Part shown: piece by piece, positions 1 through 10,547 of the stretch | Position numbering within the stretch: position 1 is the first letter of the stretch | How the letters are laid out: each line of letters opens with the position of its first letter | Assembly: GCA_000697335.1 (NCBI GenBank) | Contig: JNEM01006036.1 | Span: 1-18,325 of the forward strand | Source of the DNA: Conidiobolus incongruus B7586 | Lineage: Eukaryota > Entomophthoromycota > Entomophthoromycetes > Entomophthorales > Conidiobolaceae | DNA: 18,325 nucleotides | Reading direction: 5' to 3' | Notes under the pieces: model-generated | Database searches by the model: none | Told to the model about the DNA's origin: nothing | What the model saw: the letters and a program-made list of their open reading frames with translations, nothing else | Translations under genes and position numbers: made by a program

Positions 1-2152
1 TTAATATATATAATATAATTATATTATTAATATTAAAATATTTTAATAAATTTTAAATAATTCATTTTATAACTATAAATTGATTCACTAAATAATAAAT
101 AATAGACTTTAATAAAATATAATTTTTATAAGCTACTTAAAAATATTAAAAGATTTACAATTAAGCTTTAATAATAATAAAACAAAAAAGCTCTTGATTA
201 TCATATTAATTTAAAATAATTAAATTAAGGAATAAATTTTTATAAGTTAATTTACTAATGATTAAAAACATTATATATTCTCTTATTTATTTTGTATATA
301 TTTTTAAAATTTATAATATATTTGAGAAATCAAAAATTAAAAAATTTCTCATTTCTTTTATTTTGAGGTAATAATATTATGAATATTAATAATATTTCTT
401 ATTTGTATCCATTATACAAAATTAAATTATAAATCAAGACATAATAAATAATTATATATTTATCAAGATATTATTTCTCAAGCATTTTATCAGAAGATCT
501 AATATTAAATTTTTTGTATAATTTGTAAATCTCAATAATATCATATAATGAATGGAATCTTAAAAAACCATATTAATATAGCAATTTTATTTAAATCAAG
601 TGTAACTCAGTTATATTTAAAAAGACATATAGCTGATATAAAATGATGATTTCTTTATACCTTTATGAAACTAATGAATAGTATTTATAATTATCAAAAA
701 TATTATTCAAATTAATCATTTAATAAAAAACTATTCTCTAAATGATGTACTAAAGAAAATCATTATAATTTTTTAACTTTCAAACTTGTCATATTATATT
801 ATCATCTTAAACTTTTATAATGATATATATTAATTGTTGAAAAATAGATCAATTTATAAATTTTCAAATGAAATAACATTTTAATATATTTTCTATATAT
901 GGTGTACAATTGAGTATAATCCACTTCTTAAAATATTGTATTTAGCTGTGAAAACAGTAATAAATTAAATATTTGAATGACATATTATCAAATATATATT
1001 ATACTAGAAAACAAAATTCTATTATATATATAAAATCTAATTATTCAAAACTATTTAAAATATTAATTGGATATAATATATAAATAAAATATATACTTGT
1101 TAATTATAAAGATAAAATACTAAAAAAGATTGAATTTGAATAATTATATGAACGTTAATTGCAATTCATATCTTTAAAATGATATATCTGCATAAAAAAA
1201 GCAATGGATCTATATTGGTATAGAACTTATTAATATGTAAATTATTGTTTTGATATTGAAAATTGCAATAATAATATCTGCTATTAAATTGTTAAATATA
1301 ATATTTAGTATAGTATTTTAATATTTCTTCAAATTAGGAAAATATGAAAAATTTATATTATATTGAAATATTTAGTGATTAAATTAAATAATATAGTTTC
1401 CTCAATCTTATTTTTACATAATAAATTTCTATTAAAAATAAATATATTTATATTATTTAACGAATAATTTGAATCAGTTTTTAATTTGTCTATGCAGCTA
1501 TCATTTAATTGAAAAACTGTTTAATATTCAATCAAAACTAAATATCAAAAACTATCCGAATAATTAATCAACATTATAAAATCGCTTCTATTCTTGTGTA
1601 ATTTAATCTAGCACATTAAAATAAAATCTTAAAAATCTTATTTTGATTTGATATTAATTATATTCAATTTTGAAAAGTATGAAAATGAAGATGAATCAAA
1701 TAAAATAAATTTACAAAATTTAATTTGATTGGTTCATTTGAAATCTGAAATTCAATATATAAATTCACTTGATCTATAACATTCACCTAATAATAATTTG
1801 ATTAATTCGTTTCTTGACTGTTATATTCAATCAGAAAATATCAAGGTATAGCTACCAAATAATAATCAGTTTTATTTAAAACAATATACTATTAATTAAT
1901 GATTTAAATTGATTGTAATTGATAAATATTGAATTGAATTTATTTTATTATGTTGTGTTGAAAATGATCATTTGTATTATCATTTAATGTCAATTGATTT
2001 GAATCTGCTTTAGAATTAATTGATACATATATATGTGCTAAGGTATCAGCACAAACCTATTTATTTTTAAGAATATTAATTTTTAACCTCAATTTTGTAT
2101 ACATCATTAGCAATCAAGACTAACAAATTTATTTAGTTCAATATTCTGTATA
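1..2152. other. AT-rich gene-free region
   Basis: No open frame of useful length and no recognisable protein, tRNA or structured RNA was seen on either strand. The sequence is dominated by A and T with many short runs of alternating A/T. The last several hundred bases, from about 1500, are slightly less extreme and hold a few CG dinucleotides. The final ~100 bases must contain the promoter and 5' leader of the Mpd1-like gene, but no clear TATA or pyrimidine tract could be singled out. It may hold old decayed repeats that are no longer recognisable by eye. Confidence 0.6.
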
Positions 2153-3334
2153 ATGAAGGGTTTTATCATCTTTAGTACTTTAAATTTACTATCTTCTGTA
2201 ATGGGTGAATACTCCTCTTCAGACTCAGTTGTTCAATTGAACGTTGGTAATTTTAAAAAGAAGGTCTTGAATAACAAGGTATTAATATTTTATATCCAAC
2301 CATATTTTTGAATATTTAGCTAATGACTATATTTTAGGGTGTTACTTTGGTTAAGTTCTATGCTCCATGGTGTGGTCATTGTAAACAGTAATATTATACC
2401 ATTTATTCTATCTAAATTAAATTCATAGTATAATCTGAATTTGGTAGATTTGAGCCCACTTATAAGAAGGTAGCTAAAGATTTAGAAGGAATAGCTACAG
2501 TTGCTGTCGTGGATTGTGATAACTCAATCAATCAGCCCATTTGTGGTCAATACGATGTAAAAGGTATTAATGAAACAATAAGTGTAATACAGTAATTAAT
2601 CATTCTTATAACAAAAGGATTTCCAACTGTCAAATTGTTTAAGGGTAAATTAGCAACTAAACCTGGTGAACAACCTCTCGATTACATGGGTCCAAGGACT
2701 AAAAAGGCTGTTAAATCATTTGTAACAAACGCCATTCCCAATAAGGTATTGAGGATTACGAAAAAGGCTAAAGCATCTACTGATACATCATCCAATTTGG
2801 AAGATTTCGTTGAAGTAAGTCTATTTATTTACTCATTCAATGCAGTGATATTGATGATTATAAATTAGACTGCTCAATCGTCAGGCCAACATCGTTCTTT
2901 ATTATTCAGTGAAAAGGACAAAATATCTCCAATTTATAAATCTCTAGCTTTGAGTCTTTATGGTAAAATTAAGTTTGGCCAGGTCAAGTCTGATCAATTA
3001 GATTATATTGAAAATTATAATATCGAATCTTTCCCTGCTTTAATAGTTGAAATTGATAATGGTGAAGAGAAATTAATTAAAACTTATGATGGTATTGTAT
3101 TTAACATTTTTCTAAATATTAATACTTATATATGATTATTATAGGTGAATATAACCCTAAGGGTTTGAGAGAATTCTACAAATCCATCATCAAAGAATAC
3201 CCTGTGAATTCTACAGAATCAAAGCCCAAAAAAGAAACCACTAAATGTAAATGATTCTTTATCTAATCATTCACCTATACTAATATTTATTTGCTACAGC
3301 CAAGTCCAAATATAATGAAGAAGATGAACTTTAA
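2153..3334 (+). CDS. MPD1: Mpd1-like protein disulfide isomerase of the ER, seven exons
   Basis: Exons read as 2153-2278, 2338-2387, 2448-2563, 2618-2814, 2869-3091, 3145-3246 and 3300-3334, giving 282 residues. All six introns are GT...AG and 53-60 nt long. Residues 1-18 form a hydrophobic signal peptide. The thioredoxin domain has the redox motif WCGHC (cysteines 54 and 57) and the cis-proline motif GFPTV (Pro100). Residues about 164-260 form a second thioredoxin-like fold that keeps a cis-proline (SFPAL, Pro219) but has no CXXC pair, so it is presumably redox-inactive. The stretch LFSEKDKISPIYKSLAL closely matches the same region of yeast Mpd1. The protein ends in EDEL, a variant of the HDEL/KDEL retention signal, after a lysine-rich tail. 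Expected role: forming and shuffling disulfides in secreted proteins in the ER lumen. The start is the first ATG that supplies a signal peptide. The gene converges on the dehydrogenase gene, with 394 bp between stops. Confidence 0.92.
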
Positions 3335-3728
3335 ACTATGGTAGTTTGATTAAGTCCAAATTTAACTTTATACTAGCTAATCTAGGGAATAAACTAAACT
3401 TGAAAATTATTATGAAATAATATGTTATATTTTGTTTCAAAACTTTTGATGTTATAAAAATAAAGTAATTGAAATGTTTAAATAATTGTAAACTTTAATA
3501 TCCCAAATATTAACACACACATATAATATATATATTTTATTTGTATCAATCATTTTGCCAATTAGGATAAAATCTTACAGACACTGATCATTCATTTTGT
3601 TGCTATAAAAATAATATAATATAAATAATAAATGAATTTTTTATTATTTTTATGAATGCTTAATGAATTTTAAGAATGATTTCATATATTGATTATGTTT
3701 TATTAAATATAACTCAAATTGATGTTGA
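3335..3728. other. convergent 3' intergenic region
   Basis: Shared 3' flank of two genes that point at each other. It must hold both poly(A) sites. An AATAAA-type hexamer lies on the + strand near 3459. On the minus strand, TTTATT/AATAAA-like elements occur around 3620-3640. No coding potential was seen. Confidence 0.55.
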
Positions 3729-5555
3729 TTAATGAATGGTAGGCATGTTAACAGTAGCTTTGGTGGAAATGGCATCTTCAGAACGCCAGTGGGCAGTAAC
3801 AGTCTTATATTGGGTGTAGAATTGAATACCAGATCTACCATAGAAGTTGATATCACCGCGAATGGATTCTCGAGAACCAGTGAAAGAAAACATGGGAAGA
3901 GGAACAGGAATGGGAACATTAACACCTACTTGACCAACATCAACTTCTTTGATGAATTTCTTAGAGGTTGAGCCAGTTTGAGTAAAGATGCAGGTACCGT
4001 TTCCGTAGGGGTTGTTGTTGATCATTTCAATGGCATCATCGAGAGTATCAACCTTGAGAATGACAAGGACAGGGCCGAAAATTTCTTCCTTGTAGCAGTC
4101 CATGTGGGGCTGGACATCAGTCAAGATGGTAGGTCCTAAGAAGTTACCCTTTTCAAAGCCGTTTACTTTAATCTTGCGACCATCTAAGAGAAGCTTGGCA
4201 CCTTGATCAACACCACTTTGAATTAAGCGCTCAGCACGTTGTAAAGCTTGAGGAGTGATCATAGGACCTAAATCGGCATTGCTCTGGAAACCCTCATTAA
4301 CTTTGAGAGCTTTGGCACGCTCAACCAATTCAGGGATCCATTCTTGGGTTTCTCCAACGAAAACAGCAGTGGATAAGGCCATACATCTTTGACCAGCAGC
4401 ACCAAAAGCAGCACCAGTCAAAGAGTTAAGAGTGAAGTTCTTGTTGGCATCAGGCATGATGACACCATGATTTTTAGCGGCCAAATTAGCTTGAACACGC
4501 TTGCCGTTCTTGGTACCACGCTCGTAAATATATTTACCAGCTTGATCAGAGCCAACAAAACTAATAGCCTTGATACTAGGCTCATCGAGGAGGAAGTTGA
4601 CGGTATCGCGACCACCATGGACAACGTTCAATACACCCTTGGGAATGCCAACTTGTTCGGCCAACTCGGCAAGAATCATGACAGCGCCAGGATCACGTTC
4701 AGAAGGCTTAAGAATTTGAGTGTTACCAGTACCAATAGCGACGGGGAACATCCAAAGAGGAATCATGGCAGGGAAATTGAAAGGACAGATACCAGCAGTA
4801 ACACCCAATGGTTCACGAATGGTCCAAGTATCCATATCTTTGGCAACTTCAGTGATATTTCCCAAAGTATAGTCAGGTAAACCACACATCATTTCAACGA
4901 CCTCTATATATTTACAATATGAGTTGATCCAATAGCTTAATACATAGATCATTCAACTTACGTAAACCACGAAGAACATCACCCTTAGCATCAGCAAAGG
5001 TTTTGCCTTGTTCCTTAACAATTGAGGTAGCGATACGATCCTGAAATCAGATTGTAGTTGAGAACTCAAATAATGATTAGATATATAATGTATACAAATA
5101 ATTACCATGTTTTCTCTGACAGCTAATTGTAAATCTAACATTTTTCTCTGTCTGGATAAGAGAGAAGTGTTTCTCCAAGTCTTAAAAGCTTCTTTGGAGG
5201 TTCTAGCAGCAGCTTCCAATTCTTCAGGAGTAGATTGAGGTACACGAGTTAAAAGTTCTTGAGTAGCCTATTTAATAATTAGTTTCTAAAGTGTCAGTCA
5301 CAATAGGTTAAGATATAAGCTTACGGGATTGCGTAAATCGAACCATTCACTTGTACTGGATTCGAAGAATTCACCATTGATATAGTTTTTGGTAGCATAT
5401 TGGGGCTGTTCCTTTACGTTGGTAGAAGCGGAAAAGCAACGAGTTGATTGGTAAAGCGGCTTAGAAAAACTAAATGTTCATTATTAATAAGTCTGGATAA
5501 ACCATCCATTTAACAGTCCAACTTACCGAGAGATACGAGAAATATTCTTTAACAT
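3729..5555 (-). CDS. ALDH6A1: methylmalonate-semialdehyde dehydrogenase (CoA-acylating), mitochondrial, five exons
   Basis: Minus-strand exons are 5527-5555, 5325-5469, 5106-5267, 4962-5040 and 3729-4903, giving 529 residues (the human enzyme has about 535). The introns are 57, 57, 65 and 58 nt, all GT...AG. The N-terminus is rich in Arg, Ser and Phe without acids ([13 protein letters not shown], then RCFSAST), a classic mitochondrial presequence split by the first intron. The ALDH fold follows: [13 protein letters not shown] with Asn181 of the oxyanion hole, LKPSE for NAD binding, FVGS, and the catalytic cysteine in GQRCMALST (Cys312). The family signatures [12 protein letters not shown] and NFYG are also present. 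Known reaction: (methyl)malonate semialdehyde plus CoA and NAD+ gives propionyl- or acetyl-CoA, the last stage of valine and beta-alanine/pyrimidine breakdown in the mitochondrial matrix. All splice junctions restore family-conserved residues (for example RGLQVVE across the last one), so the gene appears intact. Confidence 0.96.
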
Positions 5556-6612
5556 ATTGAAGATGCGAATAAATTAACCAGATAAAATGAAAAAATGCAG
5601 TTAACAATAAACTTTTATTAGGAAACTGTTGATGCTTAAGATGAAGAAGCATTACTTTATATATGTAATCTATCATTATTTCGAACCCATTTGATCATCT
5701 GATTTTTGTGATTGAAAGTGAAATTGAAATCATTAATTTCCAAGTCCTCATTTGATTGGTTATCTTTGAATATTACCAAATTAGGATAAATAAGTTATTG
5801 AATATCTTTCATATTTTACAATATATGAGCATTTAAAACTTGTATATAAGCTTCTTAAAAAGTAATCAAATATATACATTACTCTTTGTTCAAAATATAG
5901 TTATTAATTAACGCTCAAATTCCACATAAATTTTTTCAATCAGTTCTTTAATTGTTGATTCCTTAAAATTACTACTATTTGATATTGATACATTTTTAAT
6001 ATAACAGTATAATGACTAATAATGATATGGTTTAATACTGATGGCTTTTGTAACCTTTCTTTTTAATAAATAAAAAATCATTATATATTGCAAATAATTT
6101 TAATTTCAATGAAGGTAGTCTGTTGAATAAATTAATAATTAATGATATATATATATATATATATATATATTAATATCTGTTGGTTAAATATAAACTCCAC
6201 TGGTAGAAAATATTTGATATATCGATATTAGGTCAGCATATATAGATAATTTTATGAATAATTTGATATTTTTGTTCAAATATATAATGACATAAATGTA
6301 TTGTGAAATAAAGAGCAATTATTTTGATTAATTCGAAAATTTTGAATAAAATCATTTAAAAATAGGAGACATTTATTTTAAAAAGAAAAATTAAATGAAA
6401 TATATACAATATTAATAATAATTCAGCAGTCAACTTGATATGGGCTAGATACGTATTATGACGATATTAGATAAATCCTTTAATGAAAGTGGAGGTTGAA
6501 ATGGAGAAAGTAATGGATATTTTTATACAAAATGTTTTATAATGGTTTATTGAATGGCTTGGTTAATACTATATTCATCTAATAACAATCGTAATAATAT
6601 GATTTAAAGTGG
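5556..6612. other. intergenic region between dehydrogenase and IMPDH genes
   Basis: About 1 kb without recognisable coding sequence. The right-hand end is the 3' flank of the IMPDH gene and the left-hand end the promoter side of the dehydrogenase gene, both on the minus strand. One 61-70 codon open frame near 5470-5676 overlaps the first exon and intron of the dehydrogenase and has no protein-like features. A pure AT dinucleotide run is listed separately. Confidence 0.55.
6145..6170. repeat. (AT)13 microsatellite
   Basis: An uninterrupted run of 13 AT units in intergenic DNA. It is likely length-variable between strains and has no evident function. Confidence 0.9.
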
Positions 6613-8190
6613 TTAAGCATATAAACGCTTTTCGAAAGAATGTAAAGAATGGACACCACCTTCAGCTTGGGCAGCAGCGGTACGCTTTTCAAAACGGACT
6701 TCACCGTTGTAGACACGTTCTTGAAGTTGCTTGATGTCTATGCAACCCATATCTTGTAAACTGTGTTGCATACCGGTATGGAGATAGGGGATAAATTTGC
6801 GGATAGAGCCTTTGTCAACAACAGCACCAGTGACACCTTGAGCGACCTTGACGGCACTGGATTCGGAGTAGTAACGCTTCATGGAACCAGAATCACCAGA
6901 TTTCTTACCTTGCTCCATGGCATCGATGGAACCCATACCACGGTACTTCTTCAAGCGCTTACCTTCGTGGTAGAAGTATTCACCAGGAGCTTCGTTAGTA
7001 CCAGCCAAGAGACCGCCCATCATAGCACAGGAAGCACCGAGAGCAATAGCCTTGGCAATATGACCAACATTTTGAATACCACCATCAGCGATAACGGGGA
7101 TACCGAATTGGCGGGCGAACTTGGCTACACGGAAAACGGCAGTAGCTTGAGGGGGACCAACAGCCATGACTTCTTGAGTGATACAGATGGAGCCAGAACC
7201 CATACCGACCTTGAGAGCATCAGCACCAGCAGCAATAAGAACGGCAGCTTGGTCTCTGGTAACAACATTACCAGCAACAACATCGATCTTGTTCTTGTAG
7301 GTTTCCTTGATGTACTTGATCATTTCGACTTGGTAGCGGGAGTTACCTTGGGAGCTATCCAAGATGACAACATCCAGACCGGCTTCGACCAACAAGGCCA
7401 AACGCTTCTTGTCGTCCTCGCGGGTACCGATAGCAGCAGCACAGAGCAATTGCTTGGATTCAGGGAGCTTGGAGGCCAAGGGGAAGGATTGGTTCTTGAG
7501 CAAATCGGAACGGCTGAGGAGGGAAGTCAACTCACCTTGGGCATTGATGATGGGTAATTTACCCTTCTTGGACTTTTTGAGGATCTGGTTGGCTTCTTCC
7601 AAGCTGACGCCTTCTTGGGCAACAACAAGGTCGGTGGTCATAACCTCGGAGACAAGAGTAGAATCATCGTTATTGAACTGAATGTCACGGGCAGTGACGA
7701 TACCAACCAACTTAGAGTTCATCTTACCAGATTCAGTGATAGGAATACCACAGAAGCCGTACTTAGACTTGATTTCACGGACGTCACCGACAGTGTGTTT
7801 GGGGGAGAGGACGATGGGGTCGGAAATGAAGCCGTTTTCAAACTTCTTGACCTTACGGACCATGGCGGCCTGTTGCTCAGGAGTACAGTTGTAGTGGATG
7901 ACACCAACACCACCCAACAAGGCCATATTGATGGCCATATCAGCTTCAGTAACAGTGTCCATAGGACTACTGACGAAAGGGGTCTTTAAAGTGATGTTTC
8001 TGGTAAACTTGGTGTCCAAAGTGACGTCATGGGCAGGGAAGTCAATGAAGCCAGGGAGAACTAAGAAGTCGTTATAGGTAAGTCCTCCGCTGATTTGGGG
8101 GTCCATAAGCTGATCGACAGTTAATCCATCAGAACCCTGTTCCTTTAAAACTTGGAGAGCAGTGGCGGGGTCGAGATATTGTTGAGCCAT
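6613..8190 (-). CDS. IMPDH: inosine-5'-monophosphate dehydrogenase (IMPDH)
   Basis: A single uninterrupted frame of 525 residues, the usual eukaryotic length (about 514-525). IMPDH oxidises IMP to XMP with NAD+, the rate-limiting step of guanine nucleotide synthesis, in the cytosol as a tetramer. Visible parts: N-terminal TIM-barrel strand with [11 protein letters not shown]; paired CBS domains at about 121-235, which in the family bind adenine and guanine nucleotides; NAD-contact loop LDSSQGNS; catalytic loop [10 protein letters not shown] with Cys336; phosphate-binding [11 protein letters not shown]; flap residues around RYYSES and VAQGV; and a C-terminal [16 protein letters not shown] typical of fungi and animals. 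One oddity is AVGPPQ at about 343-348, where yeast and human enzymes have ACGRPQ. The ATG is followed by a normal family N-terminus and preceded by AT-rich leader sequence. The gene has no introns, unlike its neighbours. GC-rich codon choice suggests strong expression. Confidence 0.97.
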   Translation of the reverse strand: MAQQYLDPATALQVLKEQGSDGLTVDQLMDPQISGGLTYNDFLVLPGFIDFPAHDVTLDTKFTRNITLKTPFVSSPMDTVTEADMAINMALLGGVGVIHYNCTPEQQAAMVRKVKKFENGFISDPIVLSPKHTVGDVREIKSKYGFCGIPITESGKMNSKLVGIVTARDIQFNNDDSTLVSEVMTTDLVVAQEGVSLEEANQILKKSKKGKLPIINAQGELTSLLSRSDLLKNQSFPLASKLPESKQLLCAAAIGTREDDKKRLALLVEAGLDVVILDSSQGNSRYQVEMIKYIKETYKNKIDVVAGNVVTRDQAAVLIAAGADALKVGMGSGSICITQEVMAVGPPQATAVFRVAKFARQFGIPVIADGGIQNVGHIAKAIALGASCAMMGGLLAGTNEAPGEYFYHEGKRLKKYRGMGSIDAMEQGKKSGDSGSMKRYYSESSAVKVAQGVTGAVVDKGSIRKFIPYLHTGMQHSLQDMGCIDIKQLQERVYNGEVRFEKRTAAAQAEGGVHSLHSFEKRLYA

Positions 8191-9427
8191 ATTTAATAAT
8201 TTACACTGTTGTTTAAAAATACAAATTGAGTTATGCTTTGTCTATAATACAGATTATTTATAAATTACATGTAATGAATAATTAAAGGGAATTTCAGTCG
8301 AAACACCAGGCGGAAAATTCAGACAGTATTCAGAAATAAATACTTTTTTAAATTTCTCAAGTAATTATGGGTTCAACATTCAAAATTTAACTTTTGTTGT
8401 TGGGGCTTTGTGCTACAAATTGGATAATTAATTATATCTGTGTCATCAATCACTATGAATAAAATATATATTCATTATATTATCTCCTATTGATCTAAAA
8501 GAACTATGAATAGTAGTATTTTGGTTGTCATTAATGTATTTAAAGAAAGGATCTTGATAGTATCAAATGGTTAAATTCAAATCTAATATGTTTCTATAGG
8601 TGATTGACAATTTCTAATGGGTAGAGTATTAAAATATCTAATGTACAATATTTTGAATAATACCTGTATTGATTATAAATAGATAATAACACAATAGCTA
8701 ATATCATCCACTATAGCTCTCTTTCAGCCCAACCATAGAAAATTATATAAAATTACATAAAATCACATAAAATCTAGCAATCTATTGCAAATGAATATAT
8801 ATCAAATAATCCAATAATTATTTAATGTATTGATCACTTGTATAGATAATTAAATGTTTTACATTCCAAATTTGAAAACAAATAAAGTGTAAACGATTTG
8901 TTCCGATAATTCTCAAATAAATATATTGTTTCAATAAGGACTGGTTTTAAGGGAAAATCAATCTTCAATTACTGATTATAAATCATTAAATGAGAATATA
9001 TCTATTCTATATTAAAGTATTATAAATTATATTTATTATTGGTATCTATTCATAGGTAATCAATATTTATTTAGGATAATAAAGATTATATTACAAAATT
9101 TTGATATGCATAGAAAATATTTGATATTGTAATATAAAATGAAAGTTAATAAAAATTTTTAATTATAATTTGAAATTTATAAACGTATTAAGGCATTCAA
9201 ATCCAAATTAGATATAAAATGATAATTATTATTTTGTTCATTTAATAATAAAATTAATTAATTACTTATTTACAACTAGTATTAAAATAAATATTAAAAA
9301 GAGTTATTTCAAGTTGATTGTATTAAATATTAAAAATTTTATTTATTCATAATTGGTTGTATATGTTAATATCAAACACCTGGTAATTGGTATTCATTTA
9401 TATTTGAGAAATATATGTGTTAATTTA
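8191..9427. other. intergenic region upstream of IMPDH
   Basis: No coding sequence was recognised on either strand over about 1.2 kb. The left end must carry the promoter and 5' leader of the IMPDH gene. The stretch 8290-8430 is noticeably less AT-rich than the rest and is the best place to look for regulatory sites, but no known element could be named. The right end is the 3' flank of the tRNA-binding-protein gene. Confidence 0.5.
8741..8773. repeat. short tandem repeat, 10-bp unit, about three copies
   Basis: Three consecutive 10-mers with the pattern aatyaYataa (8741-8750, 8751-8760, 8761-8770), followed by the start of a fourth. Neighbouring copies differ by one base each. This is a simple-sequence repeat with no inferred function. 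Confidence 0.6.
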
Positions 9428-10156
9428 CTAAATGATAATGAATAATTTCAATAAAAATGCCATGGAAAATAAGAGGAAATGGATTGGATGAATATCAGAA
9501 CTCAATGTTATAAATCGATGGCTTTGGAATAGCCCATTACCATTGCTGTCTATAGTAAAGTGATTAGCATAATCAGCTTCATAGGTTTTCTTTTTGAACA
9601 CAGCAAGAGGTTCAGAGAGGCTGAGTAATAATCTTAACTGTATTCGAGTGTTGGCGTCAATGGATGAGGCTGGCTAGAGAAGGTTATGTTGTATTTGATA
9701 TCGAAGACAGTTTTCGTTCAACAAAGAATCATTGCTTCAGATATTATTCCTCTAAACTTAGTTAATTTTAAATTCACCAATAAAGTAATCAATTGACCCT
9801 ATGACGAAATTAATCAACAACACATGGCACCAGTAGTAGTATTTAATTGCCTCTAAATCAGTTGATTTAAGAAAAGGAACAAGTCCACTCACAACGGTAA
9901 TAGGTTCAGCGTTCTGAGCCAATTTGACTGATTTGAGGTCAATTATGAATATAAAATAATATATATACCTTGACTAACATATTGTTGATCGTTGTTAGAG
10001 TGAATTGATACTTTTAAAACTTGGCCAATATGTACATCCAAATCCAAAAATTTTTTATTGACTGACTTCAAATTAATACTATTAATTAACTATCAGTATA
10101 AGCAAGTTACCTAATTGAGCGACTTCGTCAATATTGCTTTCAGTTGAGTAAAACTG
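9428..10156 (-). CDS. EMAP II / Arc1-type tRNA-binding OB-fold protein, 5' end not found
   Basis: Five minus-strand exons join in one frame: 10111-10156, 9969-10061, 9851-9927, 9723-9798 and 9428-9669, giving 177 residues. The introns are 49, 41, 52 and 53 nt. Spliced residues match the tRNA-binding domain of Arc1p, EMAP II/AIMP1 and the TyrRS C-terminus: LDLDVHIGQVLKVSIH, then ITVVSGLV, then LLVNLKLTKFRGIISEAM, and a C-terminal half with FKKKTYEA like the NPKKKIWE region. The exon starting QFYSTESN resembles a mitochondrial presequence cleavage region, so a mitochondrial RNA-binding role is likely. An in-frame stop just precedes that exon and no ATG lies in it, so a further 5' exon is required. 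I could not place one between 10157 and 10391. The third intron uses a GC donor. The last ~20 residues are hydrophobic and do not match the family, so the true 3' end may also differ. It could be a weakly expressed gene or a young pseudogene. Confidence 0.7.
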
Positions 10157-10391
10157 CTAAAAAGTTTGATTTATATATAAATGATGATCCAAGGGCTTTT
10201 GAATTATTGTATTTTGTTATTAATGTTAATATGCATCATTGGATTTTATCAATATTACATGTGCTATTGATTTATCTTGGTTTAATATATTTCATCATTT
10301 TTGAAATGATATATTAATCCTAATTAATTAAAAATATGAATGACCAAATGATTATAGGACAGATTTTGCAAAATAAATATTTTAAAATGGT
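10157..10391. other. gap between CHCH-like gene and tRNA-binding-protein gene
   Basis: This stretch must hold the missing first exon and promoter of the downstream minus-strand gene if that gene is intact. The only ATGs on the minus strand here (near 10295 and 10215) open short frames that end before a usable GT donor. The gap also serves as the 3' flank of the small CHCH-like gene. Confidence 0.4.
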
Positions 10392-10547
10392 TTATTTAGA
10401 TTTTTGGGCACATTTTTGCTTGAATTCTTCCCATTCTTTTAAACATTTGGACCTGTCAAAATTGTTCTCTTGTAGACATTTTTGTAAGGGTTTATGATCA
10501 CACACTTGAATTTTGTTAGTTGATGAATTTGAAGGTACTGGATCCAT
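10392..10547 (-). CDS. small CHCH-like four-cysteine protein
   Basis: A 51-residue minus-strand frame: MDPVPSNSSTNK followed by two helix-like halves with cysteines at 16, 24, 35 and 46. CLQENNFDRSKC strongly recalls the linker of CHCHD7/COX23 proteins (CLDENNYDRERC in human), which are imported into the mitochondrial intermembrane space by the Mia40 relay and help assemble cytochrome oxidase. The cysteine spacing here is CX7C-X10-CX10C rather than twin CX9C, so the assignment is tentative. The lack of a cleavable presequence fits intermembrane-space CHCH proteins. The A-rich sequence before the ATG is acceptable for a fungal start. It lies 235 bp upstream of, and on the same strand as, the tRNA-binding-protein gene. 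Confidence 0.6.
   Translation of the reverse strand: MDPVPSNSSTNKIQVCDHKPLQKCLQENNFDRSKCLKEWEEFKQKCAQKSK

Noticed and set aside
1-2100. Possible second decayed transposon in the left AT-rich region
   Set aside because: No terminal repeats, domain remnants or target duplications could be recognised, and CG dinucleotides are present, unlike the right-hand element.
2635-3135. Two short + strand frames taken as separate small proteins
   Set aside because: They are exons 4 and 5 of the Mpd1-like gene running on into introns. Splicing joins them in one frame.
4389-4880. 163-codon + strand open frame
   Set aside because: Antisense to the methylmalonate-semialdehyde dehydrogenase gene, with no protein-like features of its own.
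5470-5676. 68-codon minus-strand open frame
   Set aside because: It runs through the first exon and first intron of the dehydrogenase gene in a different frame, and the spliced reading with a mitochondrial presequence explains the locus better.
6141-6175. AT run as a possible replication origin or cruciform element
   Set aside because: Simple AT microsatellites are expected in DNA this AT-rich, and nothing nearby supports an origin.
6763-7557. 264-codon open frame on the + strand
   Set aside because: It lies wholly antisense to the IMPDH gene, whose protein match is unambiguous. The frame is a by-product of biased codon use and its translation (many Thr, Ser, Asn) matches nothing known to me.
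7364-7989. Further + strand open frames of 70-124 codons inside the IMPDH gene
   Set aside because: Antisense shadows of the same highly biased coding sequence.
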